From assembly GCF_023856365.1 (NCBI RefSeq), contig NC_064537.1, positions 7,142,324-7,206,323 of the forward strand: DNA of 64,000 nucleotides, given 5' to 3'. The notes below the pieces were generated by a model. That model was not told the origin of the DNA. It was given only the letters and a program-made list of their open reading frames with translations, and did no database searches. Each line of letters opens with the position of its first letter. The first letter of the stretch is position 1. Shown here piece by piece: positions 34,918 through 58,989 of the stretch. The position numbers and the translations under genes are program-made. This DNA is from Brienomyrus brachyistius (taxonomy: Eukaryota > Chordata > Actinopteri > Osteoglossiformes > Mormyridae).

Positions 34918-37596
34918 ATGAATGTAAGTATCTATTAGATTTTCAGTAGCTGCCTTTCCTAGCTTAACCAGTCATACGAATGATCTCGTGGGAATGGATT
35001 AACCCTAACCCAGCTGGATTTTAGCTGGTAATCCTTTCAAATAATTATTTAAATAACAACTAAATGTCATTTTATCACAAGACATAAATTTAACTATGAT
35101 CAGCCTGATGATGATCTAGTCAGTGCTGGTGAGTCATGGCTGAATTTGATCAATAATTTCGCACCACAGAAATTAACAGTTGAAATATCCTGGTTTTGTA
35201 GCTATTAACGAGATTAAACACAAATATTGAACCGATTTAAATTGCCAAAATTTCTGGTGTACATCGCTGTCTACTGGGTATCAACAGTCTGTGATTAGAA
35301 GCTGCCTGGCTTACATTTGTGAAAACATGTTACAACCCAAATACAGACTATCAAGCAGACTTTATCGCAGTGTAAGAAGTGTAAGACATTCTAAGACTTA
35401 AGTAGAAGTTTATGAGCTGTGCCTGCTGCTCCATGTTCACAGAAGTGTTATACAGTGTATGTAGTATGTGAAAAGGAGAGTCCGATTGAAAACCAAAATG
35501 TATTGATGAAAACACATTTTTACTTCTGGACTGATATTTTGCACAGTATATTCGTATCCTTAGTACATTATAATTAGCAAGATGCTTCATTTACAATCTC
35601 TGAAAGGGTCTTGGTGGAATATTGTCCCAGACTTCTTTAATCACTATTATATTTCAAATTCGAAAACAAATTCGAAAAAAAATAGCCAGGATGGCAATAA
35701 TTATCTGGTGCTCCCTCACTACGTACTAAAGAACATAAAATGGCATGAGAAAAGTTTTAATTTAGGCTTGTTAGCGCTGTCAAAATACCACTGTACATAT
35801 AACTAAATGCTCTAAGTAACTTGTGGGTTGGCTCGGTGGGTAGCACAACAACCTCATGTGTCCAGGGCTGCTGGTTTGATTCCTGTTTTGTATGTGTGCA
35901 GTTTCCTTCTGGTCCCTTGTTGACATGGGTTTCCTTATTTTGTTTAGCTGTCACTGATGGACATGGCTGTGAAGGCTGCGAACAAACTGACGATCACAGG
36001 TATTCTCACCCTTGACGCCAAGAGGTGAGTCATTTCCCCTCCTATTGCTTTGAGGGTTCAGCCTATGATCGGCTTCCGCCTTTCCCCTACACTGAACTGT
36101 CAGTCAGCTACTGCCTCAGGGTCTTCTGTGGACCTCCCCTCCTCACCCCCCTTCTTGACCCCCCCTCCCCCCCCCCCAGGTTCACCATCAATGTTGGCCA
36201 CGGGGAGAGAAACATTGCCCTGCATTTCGATGCCCGCTTCAACTACCAAGGGGACCGTCGCATCATCATCTTAAACTACAAGCGCGATGGCAACTTTTCC
36301 ACCGAGAAGAGGATCAAACATTTCTTCTTTCAGCAGGGAAAGGAGTTCCAGGTGAGGCTGCCCGTGTTTGTATCAGCAAGGTACCAAGTTCCATTCCTCC
36401 TAGTTTCAAGTTTTATTGTTGCATGTGTTCAGAGGACTTGGATTTTCTTCGGCTACACAAGGATGGAAGTCGTTGTGTCCGAAATCATCCTCTCAAGCAT
36501 ATCTATGCTCTCAACTGCCATAAATAAAGAATTCCACCTTGTGGCATTAGGAATAATCTACAGAACCCCTGAAGGATCTTCTGCAAAATATTAAAATGCT
36601 CATACTTCCGTTTGTGTGCTTGATGATTTCACGCACACACCCGAAACTTTAGCGTGGGCCGTACTCTCTAGCAATCCCTTCCGGTACCCAATGCGACATA
36701 AACAGTTACATTTACAGTATTTGGCAGACGCCCTTAGCCAGAGCGATTTACATAAGTGCTTTGAGACTCTGCGATGAAATTTCCGATGCTAGCTCAAGGA
36801 CCCAAGCTATGAATACTATCTCTCTGAAACTACTCTGTTGAGTAGTGCAGATTTTATTTATTTTTTTTAATTCTTAAAAACACACACCAGAAAACCTTTT
36901 GTTTTTATTAATACCAATGACTATAAGCGAGTGACAACTATTTAGTTTTAAATTTATTAGTCGATTAATTCTGTCCTTCACACTTTGAACAGACACAATG
37001 CAAAGCACACCTTTAATTATAAGATTATGTATTTTTATATGTATTTATTAATATTTACACTGTATCAATTTACCAAAATGAATTGTTTCCGCAAACCACC
37101 AATGTTAAACATTAGGGATGGGTAATACCATAGACGTTACTCATGGGGGACAGTGGTGTTTGACCCACGCAATATTTTCCAAAATTCAGCTTTTAAAAAT
37201 ATGAATAAACTTGTCAGGAGAATTCGGTTTTTATCTAACCAAGTAACCGAAGGGAACTTTTTAGCTGATGATTTCAGTTGTATAAGCATAAAGGTATTGA
37301 AACGAATGGGTAGCCTATACATAGGTATACCTACAGGAGGTCATACTGGATCATTTGAGAGGAAACTCCTTAGTGAATCAGTATCTGAATGACCTTCAGC
37401 AAACATTTTCCACCTCACATTTTTCATTTTCATTTCTTTTTTTTCCCAGATAACAATCACCTTCAACCATGATGAATTTCATGTTACGATCCCTGATGAC
37501 TACCCGGTGCCATTCCCCAATAGTTTTGGTGATGATCAGTTCAAGTTCATCCAAGTACTGGGGGATATAAGACTCAAGAGCTTCGACATTGAATAA
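34918..37596 (+). CDS. Galectin C, prototype galectin in the right palindrome arm
   Basis: join(34918..34923, 35948..36024, 36180..36351, 37450..37596), 133 aa, GT/AG junctions and phases as in galectins A and B. It has the most canonical sugar pocket of the three: His43, Asp45 (for Asn), Arg47, Asn60, Glu70 and Arg72 are present, and the stacking Trp is Phe67. Galactoside binding is plausible. Galectins of this type in fish are secreted into skin mucus and bind microbial or host glycans; that role is inferred here. It is transcribed away from galectin B (head to head, 12.3 kb apart). Intron 3 is about 0.5 kb shorter than in galectin B: about 0.7 kb that A and B share is missing and a 0.2-kb repeat has been gained. 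Confidence 0.9.
35826..35930 (+). mobile_element. tRNA-like SINE head in galectin C intron 1
   Basis: A box TTGGCTCGGTGGGTAGC and B box GGTTTGATTCC lie just upstream of the exon 2 acceptor at 35947. Homologous remnants lie at 21520-21630 (galectin B) and 10085-10200 (galectin A). Confidence 0.7.
36702..36893 (+). mobile_element. Right-arm-only insertion (common teleost repeat)
   Basis: Contains TTACATTTACAGTATTTGGC and CCAGAGCGATTTACATAA, a widespread fish repeat. The left arm at about 20050 reads straight across the site (GACATAAA to CCTTTTG), so it was gained in galectin C intron 3 after duplication. Confidence 0.75.
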
Positions 37597-37831
37597 GCAA
37601 GTCTACAGGCACTGGATCTGCCCTGTCTGGCTGCTGATTGGCTGTGATCTGTGCCCTATCCTCAATGAAGCTTAACCATGATGCTTATTGTTAACCCCAC
37701 CAATGCAGTAGTGACTATACTTCGTGCTCCTTCTTGCTATATGCCTCTGTTTGCACAAACCTGTACAACTTCCCCAGCTGGTCTTCTGAAGATATTTTAA
37801 TGTGAAAATATTTTGACATTTCAGAAGCTTC

Positions 37832-37837
37832 AATAAA
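37832..37837 (+). terminator. Galectin C polyadenylation signal
   Basis: AATAAA about 236 bp after the stop codon, in a 3' UTR nearly identical to that of galectin B. Confidence 0.55.
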
Positions 37838-38067
37838 TCTCACTGCATTTTGCACTGCTTTCAGTCTTGAATCAGTGGTAATGCCTGGTTTTATTTTGTA
37901 GACTCAGGTACGCATATATATATATACATATAAGTATATATATATAACAGTTATTTGCTTTGTGTGAGTGCTAGACTTCTTTGGGATCATGAATTCATTA
38001 TACATAATTGTTCACTTACTTAAATATAATCTGTAAGAATTTATACATATTGTCACTTTACTGTAAT

Positions 38068-38370
38068 CCATCCATCCATCCATTTTCCAAACCTACTGCG
38101 TCGTGGGGGGCCCGGAGCCTATCCCAGAAGCAATGTGCACGAGGCAGGTAACAACCCAGGATGGGGGGCCAGCCCATCGCAGGGCACACTCACACACCAT
38201 TCATGCGCACATTCAGACCTACGGGCAATTTAGCAACTCCAATTAGCCTCAGCATGTTTTTGGACTGTGGGGGGAAACCGGAGTACCTGGAGGAAACCCC
38301 ACGACGACATGGGGAGAACATGCAAACTCTGCACATATGTGACCCAGGGGGAGACTCGAACCCAGGACTG
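38068..38370 (-). mobile_element. SINE copy at the outer right arm
   Basis: Inverted partner of 18636-18791 but longer, reaching the B-box region (minus-strand GTTCGAGTCTCC). Confidence 0.85.
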
Positions 38371-38744
38371 TAATTCATATCTGTTGATTTTCTTAACCTA
38401 AATAAGAAATGTTCCTTGCCAGCAAAACTCAAAACACATGGTTTCCTTGCTGGAACTATACACTCATGTTGACTTTCCTGCAGAGATTAATTCTTTTTGT
38501 TATTCCGCTTGTGACTTGACTATGGCCAGTGAGAGCCAATGAAGCATGTTAGGGCATTCTTAAAGCAAGAAAAAGTTTGGCTGGAAACTACTCTGTCCGT
38601 AAAGAACAAATGCAAACTCTTAGAGACTGCCTCTCACGATGAGTGAGTGGGTGATGAAGAGGCTCTGACAGGCTACCTATTGGTCATGACTGAACATGAA
38701 GGAGTGACCAAGTAAAATACCACTGTCACTAAATATGCACTTTA

Positions 38745-38930
38745 TAAGACAACTGACGTGTCTGACACAATTCATTTTCAGTAATATTTACTTTTTAATC
38801 TACTGTGGTGTATGACACATATTACTTGCCAGTTAAACCCAAACACAAAAGTATCTTACCTATTTCTGATGGCCTGGCCTCATCCATGTATGACTGAGCT
38901 ACAATGTCAGTGTCAGCATCTGGAATGATT
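38745..38930 (-). repeat. Interspersed repeat shared with 5470-5700
   Basis: Inverted partner of 5470-5700. It has no counterpart in the left arm. Confidence 0.5.
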
Positions 38931-39159
38931 CCTGTTTCACCAGTTTTTGTCAGCTATGTTACTGTCCAGAGGTGATACTGACATGGTGCTTCGCCCCCCC
39001 TCTGTGGCACGGATGTGGGATCCGTGGGCTGTGATTCTTTTTTTGATATCCCTGCCCTGTCCGTTATTTTCCCTGTTTGGTCCGCAGGTGTCGCTGGTCA
39101 TCCTGCCCCATTTCATTATTCCCATATTCATTAGTGCTTGTTAATTGTTTATGACCCTC

Positions 39160-40267
39160 TGTTACGATGCTTAGTCTAGGGGTAAGGATCGACAGAATGG
39201 AATGGGAAAAAGAGAGAAGGAGAGGGAGAAAACAAAAGAGAAGACGAGACAACCAGGGAATGGGAAGAGGGACACGGGAAACACTGGGATCTTTTTTTAT
39301 AGTTTTTTTTTATGTTTATTCACAGACATGGTACAAACCCCAGGTGCAACAGACTTCAGGAGTGACCAAGGCCAAACCAATAAACAAAAATCACTAACGA
39401 ACACGTCCCAATCTGATCTAAACCTAAGTGCAAAGAAACAGGTGAAACGAAACAACAATACTAATCCCTGTCTCCCTAACCAAACAACAGATAAATCACA
39501 TGCGTTCGCAGAAACAAAAAAGCAGTCACTCCTTACACACCGGGACGTACAAACAACACAAAGCAAACACACAGAGTCCAAAATACAGTGTCTGAGAGGG
39601 ACAGTCGGACGTCCGGCAAGGGATCGAAAATACCAGAGAGCAGTCAGAACCGAAGCGAAAGTACAAAGGGGCAAAGCAAGAAATCAGAAACCAATCGATC
39701 AGAACCGTCACACACAAGAAGTCAAATACAATACAGCAACCCAACCAACCAAACACAATGAGCAAAAGCGCTTCCGAGATTGCGAGCTGCGGGCCTCTTC
39801 TGCACAGGAACCAGAAGTGACGAACGGTGCATCGGAGGCAGGAGGGAGGCGTGTTCAGGTCCGGGAGGCGGAGTCGAAGGGGTGGCTGACGAACGGCGAT
39901 CGGGCAGGACGTCCGGAGAACCTACAGGGGAACCCGCCACTCACCTATTCCTAGTTGTTCTTAAGCCTCCAGTGTTGAGTTAAATGTGATGATTCTGTGT
40001 GTATATGTGCCTCCCCCTTGCCCTGTTCCTCTGTGTCTTTGAGAGTTTTATATGTGCTGTGTGCCTTATTCATGGTTTGTTTGTTTGTGGACTTCATGTG
40101 CTTTACCTGCCTTGTGTACATTAGTTAATCACAGTATTATTCACCCGCCTTGGCTTAGACTCCTTGTGGTCCTTTTATTTCCTGTCTTTTATCTTGATTT
40201 TGACTGCTATTAACGCTCCTTCTTCCTCAGCCACAAAGGGGGGTGTTTTTCATTCCTCGATGTAACA
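39160..40267 (-). repeat. LTR-like block confined to the right arm
   Basis: On the minus strand it is T/G-rich with GAATAAACAT and A-runs near 39310-39325, like an LTR polyadenylation region. Candidate ends TGTTACGA and TCGATGTAACA pair, but I found no target duplication. A 250-codon plus-strand frame (39202-39954) is rich in K, Q, N and T, resembles no family I know and is probably chance. Confidence 0.3.
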
Positions 40268-40736
40268 GAAAAACCGACGGGCCCAAACAACCCAGCAGGA
40301 ACCTCAGGAACTGCATTTTTCAGCCAAAAAACAGGAGCATCCTGCCTCTGCCTATCAGCCTGGTAAAGAAAACGCTGAATGGAGCCTGGCGTCTTTATAC
40401 CTCCACTGACCAGCAGAACCAGTCATTGTTCCAGTCAACAGTGGTGTTGGTGTCCCAAATACACAGTGGTGGTTAGTGACCCAACACACACTGGAAGGGG
40501 GTGGATCAGGGAATTGCAAGCGTACGTGACATGGTTTCCATAAACGAAAACTGAAACTAACACTAAAACAATTGATTTAATTTTTTTTTCATAAACTAAA
40601 ATAGAATAGTTAATGCAGAGGAAATGAAAAACTGAAACTAAACAAAACTAGTAGTAGAAGAACTAAATAATAAATACAAAAAAGATTAAAGATTGAAAAA
40701 ACGACTGCACACTGTGCTTGCCATCAGCCAGTCAGT

Positions 40737-41600
40737 TTGCGGATTTCACAAACTGCCCACGCTTCTATTCCACAGAAGTCGGTATGGCTGGTAGGAAGCG
40801 GCTGCGTCCTGTGTGGGATTATTTTTAATATAATCCTGAAACTGGAAAAACAAATTTATTGTCAGGTGAGATCTTACCCTGTGGAATACCAAGTAGGTTT
40901 AATTGTCATTTCAGCAGTTTACACAGTATACAGTATACAAGCATTATTGTTAAAAAGACAATTGAGCAAACCCCTGGATTTTATTTAACCGGTGCAAGGA
41001 CAAGAAGGACTGTGGCTTATTTTGGAACAGCTGCTAAGGAAAGACTGTCTCAGGTTCAAGAACCAAAGAGCGTGCCAATTTTGAAACTGGTTCAAGAACT
41101 GGACACTCGCTGGAACAGCACCTTGGCAATGCTGCAGTGCTTGGTCAACTAAAGGGAGCCAGTGGGCGCCGCCCTGGTCTGTTTAAAAACTGATGTTAGC
41201 CAACTGAGCTCTGAGTGTCATTCAATATATGAGCGTATAGAAGTGCTCAGTCCTTTATGACTAGATGCTGAACAGCTGTCGGAGAAAAGAGGGAGTCCGA
41301 GTCAAAAGTGATACCGCTCATGAAAATGCCGAGGCAGCCCTTAAGCTCAAAAATGGCGGGACTGGCAAATGAGAAGGCCGGTCACCTTGCCAATATCCTG
41401 ATAAGACGAATTCTGGAAAAAATATCTGTATGGGAGACCATGAGTGTTATGACCCTTCTGACTCTGCTGGATTCCAGGTTCAAAAATGTTAATTTCTGCA
41501 GCTCCACAAATACCCAAGCATCAGTGAACAGGCTTACAGCAGAATATGTGGCAGTTATGCGGGCGCTCGCCTCTGCTCTGTAGGCAGACTCATCTCCATC
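40737..41600 (+). pseudogene. ZBED-type hAT transposase relic
   Basis: Broken reading: RLRPVWDYF (BED start) near 40800; RTVAYFGTAAKERLSQVQ and LVQELDTRWNSTLAMLQCL (40986-41150); LLTLLDSRFKNVNF (about 41455). The TRWNST and LLDPRFK motifs are diagnostic of ZBED-like hAT transposases. Stops and frameshifts separate the parts. Confidence 0.75.
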
Positions 41601-41921
41601 TGTGATGCGGCCGGTGATAGTGGTCTCAGGATTCAAGACATTAATTTGCCATTTGTACACCCACAGGCAGTATGGGTACATACTGTAGGAATCTTTGTGC
41701 AAAGCTCTTAGAGTCAACAGTAAAGGAGAGAAGTAAGTCAGAATCGGTAATAAACAAACAAATAAATAAGCAAATAGATAAATTAGCAAGAAACTTAGTT
41801 TTTTAAACTGTTTTAATTTATTTTTATTTTCTTTATTATAATCGTTTGGCTCGGTATGGTACTTTCCTGGCTTTATTCACAGGTATAATTACTGCTTCTT
41901 GCTTTGCGCTGCCTCTTCTCT

Positions 41922-42110
41922 GGTACCTTGCACTCGGTAAAGCTGATGCACTTAACCCCAGTATGCTGCCATTCAACGTACTTTTTCTCGTTTGCTATAC
42001 CTGTGCTTAGGCCCACAAATGTAACATTTTTCATGCTTCTATACCTCTGACAGGAGGGCCTCTACCTTGCATTGCTCGAAATCCCTCTTCTTGGTTTGCC
42101 TGGCAGCTGA
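41922..42110 (-). repeat. Dispersed copy of the 3427-3610 Myb/SANT-like segment
   Basis: About 180 bp nearly identical to 3427-3610, from the GGTACCTTGCACTCGG motif to the TTCTTGGTTTGC motif, in the same orientation 38.5 kb away. It is the N-terminal end of the relic only. Confidence 0.75.
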
Positions 42111-42642
42111 CTGGCACCACATCTAAGGCATTCCCCTGCCTAATACCAGGAACAGGGTCCAGCCCACGGCCCCCCTGTGAAACTTAACGACATCACCAAA
42201 AATGCAACGCCGCCTAGGCTAACTGCATTTCCTCCTGCTGTACCAATTCATGTTTTGCTCTTGTACTAGAGTGACTCATGTGGTGAACATACAGTGTAGG
42301 TGCTCATCTACCAACTACCCGCTACCAACACCAATAAAACAATGTCTGCAGGAGCAGGCCATGACTGGCCTCAAACCCCAGTCTCTCACACCAAGGGCAG
42401 CAATATTAATCTAGGTTTTAGAATCGGTACAATAGTATTAATCAGGAATCTAAGAGTAGTACTGGGCCATTTTTGAATAAAATTAAACAGCAAAATGAAG
42501 AAGAAAATTACATCTTTATGCAAGTGCAACACGCAGTGAATGTGGGTCTGCTAGGATATGCTGTATTTGCAGACTATACCACCTAGAATTACTGTATCAA
42601 CAAATAAAACATAATGAACAGTAAATATTACTCTCCTTGTCT

Positions 42643-42702
<60 letters not shown>

Positions 42703-43640
42703 GTTACATAGCATACGCTTGTTTACATAGACTGACAGAGTACTCCAGTCATTCAAAACTCTCAAACCATTTTTCTGGAAGGACCTTCTTTTCAGTCCAA
42801 AGTTGGTGAGATTTGGTATTGTTTTGTAAATTTCCTCTCTGCCATGCTCTTCCCAATCCTCCTTTGGCCTCCCTGACTGATCTGAAGTGCAAAAATATTG
42901 CAAACAAACCATAATATACAGTGAAATACTAGTGCCTTATGCTGATATTCTGTATTAATCATGCAGATAAACCTGAGAACAGAGTAATTTCCAAATCAAA
43001 ATGAAAGCATTTATCAAAAATGATCCTTTACGTATATTAATGTTGCATTTCTGAATAACCCGATGGCTGACCCTGGGAAGGTTGCCTGTTTAAACTCTTT
43101 ACGAATTCAATTTCAACTACAGTGATAAAATGTAGATCAAATTGACCTTGATTATGCTATTCTCTTCATGTCATATTTACAGCAGTCTCTCTCTCTCTCA
43201 GGAACACAAGCACGTGCTCCCCTTTGCCACTGAAAATCGTCTGCCTCAGTTACAGCATTAGGTAAAGCATGTGGTAATACAGTTATTAAAATACATTTGT
43301 ATTTTACATTTGTATAGCAATGCAAGTACTTCGTTTCAACGCTTCGTTCAAATGCTGAGCTCTACTGCCACCCTGTGTTCATTTTACGTATCACGTTTTA
43401 CTGGACTAGTCGCTCTTATGATTTATGATACTTAATAATATGTCGTAATAACAATATGAAGCAAAGAAAATTGTAAAAGAAATCCATTATATTACGGAAA
43501 CCCGTTAAAAAAACGTGTTTGTAAACGTAACATCATTCATCATGCTAAATATGTATATATGTTGCTAGATATAAAATTCCCCACATTCTTCCTAGTTTTG
43601 TCACCCAAGGAACCTAATTACCATTACAGCGCATGTGCAC
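42110..43640. other. Intergenic DNA before gtpbp1
   Basis: No gene seen except the microsatellite at 42645; AT-rich. Confidence 0.5.
42645..42702 (+). repeat. (TC)n(AC)n microsatellite
   Basis: About 20 TC repeats followed by about 8 AC repeats. Confidence 0.95.
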
Positions 43641-44355
43641 AGTAGCAGCTGATCTTGCATCAGTGGCGGTCCAACACCACGTCATCACGCCCACGCAAAC
43701 AATATTGTTTGCGACTTTCGGTAAACGTAGTGCGCATGCCGATCGTACGTTACCACGAATGCATTAACATCCATGTAGAAGTTAACAATTAACATGTATG
43801 GAAAACAGCATTTACGCCCAAGGTCTAAAACAGACGCTAAGCACTGCTTTAAAGAGATGGGGAACTAAATATTCGCTAAATCGGGTAGAGATATAGTAGA
43901 CATGAGTGGTTTAAATATTCATATTTGACGCCAAAGGGGGCGTGGAAATTCAAAATTTTATTTCTGATATATGGTATCTTTTAAATAATTAATTAAGGGG
44001 CGTGTTGGTTACGTCAGCCAATAGGCAGCGCTGAATGAGTAAGGTAACGGCGGCGTTTATACTGATTTGTATGGTGTTACCTGTCCACAGTAAAGCGGTA
44101 TTGATCATATTTATGTCCATTTTCACATCTTTTAATATTTATTTTATTAGTAGATATTTAAAGGAAAGTACACAAAGGTAGAATTTTTTACGAAGGCACC
44201 GGTTAGCTAGCAAGTTAGGTTGCTGGCTTGCTATCGCCGGACGCTGTTCAGCTGACATTAGTGTCAGGCGAGTTGTGTGTTGAATTAACCGTCCTGTTGG
44301 CCCGATAGCTTCCATACAGTCTGTCCTTTTTTCTCGTGTTTAAAGGTCGGAGGTG
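43640..44355 (+). promoter_or_regulatory. gtpbp1: gtpbp1 promoter and 5' UTR (GC-rich, TATA-less)
   Basis: CpG density rises here against an AT-rich background. An NRF1-like TGCGCATGCC stands near 43731 and there is no clear TATA box, as expected for a housekeeping gene. The transcription start and any upstream 5' UTR exon cannot be fixed by eye. Confidence 0.4.
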
Positions 44356-56550
<12,195 letters not shown>

Positions 56551-58592
56551 GTCACACCCATTCTCCCTGCTTTTCAGTCTTTTCTATCCTCTATTAGGTA
56601 TCTCTACCCACAAGTGCAGCATTTCAAAGCAGAACACCCCCCCCCCCCATTCCCCACTCCAGCTCCCCCTACTGTGTGGTCAGAGTTCACTCTGTCAGGG
56701 ATGCCTGACTCTGGTCTTCGTTATTGCACACTGCTTTCAGAAAGGTGTGGTAGTGGTCTGCACCTTGGGCACAGGCGCCTTTGCCGGTCTGTATTCCCTC
56801 TTAACTGATTTTTTTTTTACGGAAGTCAGTTCTTATTTTTGCACAGTCTTAATTGGATTAAAAAGGAGAAACATGTACTGCGTAGTGGCTCCCTCTTCTG
56901 GCCGGTGAGTGCGGTGCACAGAGTAAAGGCCCTGCTGTCAGAGATCCCCCCAGTGGCCGACAGGGACAGCAGGGCAGGCACAGAGGTGGACGTTTGACTG
57001 TAAATAATCATGAATAAACGTTCATCTCCGAACTCCCTTTGCCACATTCAACCTAGTTCTGCTTCAGGAGGCTTGTGACCTTTTATATAATAAATGTTTT
57101 CATAAAAAAAAAAAAGGATAGAATCTTGTAGAAATAAAACAAAAACTAAATTCCTGTCGTCATGTTCCTCATGCGTTAATGAGGTTTTTTTTTTTTTCCC
57201 TGGGCCTCTCTCAGCCAGATGTTCTGAATGTGTAATTAGCAGCAGGCTCCTAACCCCACTTGCTGACGAGGGACTGCCCGCGCTTCACATGGAGCTTCCT
57301 GTGTAGTGAGCCAGCTGCTGATGGCAGGCCAAAGCATGCGTCGAACTCCGGGTGTGCGGTTTAGGGCCACTGGTATGGTCACTTTTGGTCGGAATGGAAA
57401 ACCGATCTGTAGTAGGAAGTATAGCTATGGCATGTGAGGTCCACCGGTGTAGCAATAGGCTGGGAGTCTTTGCCAGTTCCCACGCTGCTCCCGGCAGGCG
57501 TGGTACATGTCTGAGCACCTTGGGAATGTGTGTTGGCAGACGTGATGTGGGGGTGCTGTTTTTAGAGGGAGAAGATATCTAATGAAACAGATAACAGTGC
57601 CTTGAAATGTAGGTTTGGACTCCGATTTGAGGCAATCAGTGCTCTTTCAGCAACTCGTTTGGGTGCAGGGCTGTAACAGGTCATAGTCATGTACCCACGT
57701 CTTCTCATTAATCTCGTGGGACGCCGGGTTGTCTGCTAAGCTGGGTTGATGGGCCGTCAGTAGCACGGTTGGTGCTATATGCCTGAAATAAAACGTTTGG
57801 GCACAGGCAGCCTGCCCAGTGGTTTTCAGTGGGCAATCAAGACTTTGGTCCAGGTTCTTCAGACCTAGAAGGCTTCGTTCCAGGTGTAACTGAGAACACA
57901 GTTGGCCCCTTCTGAGAGGGCAGGGCGGTCGGAGTTCGGTATCGGGCTGGCCGATGTACTGAATGCGCAGAGTGGTCGAGTGAATTGGTTCTGGATAATA
58001 CACTTTGGAAGTTCCTTTTATTAGTTCGGGGGGGGGGGGGGGGGTAGCTTTTAAATTTGTTGTTTTTTTGATCAGTAGTTTACGAAGACAGCAGTATGGG
58101 GTCCAGCACAGATCGTTGTCTTATGCCTTAATTGAAAGTAAGGCTTCAGTTTACTGTGTGCTGTTGATGATGTTCCCATTTAAGCTTCCACCCGCTTGAT
58201 GCAGAAGAGCGACACCGTTCAGCGGGTTCATGTTCTGTAGTGAAGGAAGGGGAAGGTCGGCGGTCTTTAAACTGATGCGATGTGAATAGTTACCCAGCAT
58301 CGAGATGTTAGACTGTTCAGAGATTTTTATCATTGTTTTCTAATAATAATTTTTATTAGTTTGTGCATAGTGGTTTTTGTTTTACAAGGAAAGGGCTCTG
58401 AAAGTGGAATGTGTTGGCTGTGAAAGGCTTTTATCCTGAACATAGACTGCCAGGCATTTTTTTTTATTGCATGATTTATTTTTTTGAGAAGGACAAAAAC
58501 AATTCTATGTATGTATGTATAAAAAGGAGGTTTAAAATGCCATTAAAACTTAAAAGTTGTGTGGATTTGTGTTGTACATCCTTTTCAATAAA
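56551..58592 (+). terminator. gtpbp1: gtpbp1 3' UTR with alternative poly(A) signals
   Basis: AATAAA hexamers lie at 57013-57018, 57089-57094 (followed by a genomic A-run) and 58587-58592. The first two give a UTR of about 0.5 kb, the last one about 2 kb. No other gene is visible in the interval. Which signal is used needs transcript data. Confidence 0.4.
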
Positions 58593-58989
58593 TTATCGAG
58601 TACCAACATATGGTCCTCCATCTCTAATTTTTTGAGTAAAATGCATAATATTGATGCCTCTTTTTTCTATAAACCATTAATTCTCTCTCTAATTGGAGTT
58701 CTGGAGTTTGTCTGAAACGCTGTTTTATGCGATAAGTGAGAGTTGTGGAGCACTTTACCGGTTATGACCCACCTGAATTTCTGACATTCCTAGTTTTGCA
58801 GGCTCTGAGTTCTTGGCCCGTTGGCTTGCCCTGCGAGCTGGTGAACGACAGCGATAAGAAGCGTGTTTGAAAACACACAGGCTCTCCTGGGCACAGGGCC
58901 CGAGCCCATTGAATACACACTAGTCTGACTTGCTCTAATTGAGACCCACTCTATATCTTAATTATGACAAATGTATAAATAGTAATTAT

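Larger units (their letters stand above)
29601..40935 (-). repeat. Right arm of large imperfect palindrome
   Basis: Inverted copy of 18350-27929. It differs by the loss of about 0.7 kb in galectin intron 3, a 0.2-kb repeat gained at 36702-36893, and an extra block of about 2.3 kb (38371-40664) between the SINE and the BED/hAT fragment. These differences and scattered substitutions argue against a simple assembly duplication. Confidence 0.9.

Noticed and set aside
36025..36594. 189-codon frame across galectin C
   Set aside because: It reads through the intron 2 acceptor and into intron 3. Splice sites and the paralogs show that only 36180-36351 is coding.
39202..39954. 250-codon plus-strand open frame, the longest in the window
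   Set aside because: Biased K/Q/N/T composition, no domain, inside an LTR-like block whose other strand looks like an LTR; no splice or promoter support.
18350..40935. Palindrome as assembly artefact
   Set aside because: Arms differ by indels, private insertions and dozens of galectin codons, which a duplicated contig would not show; not excluded without reads.
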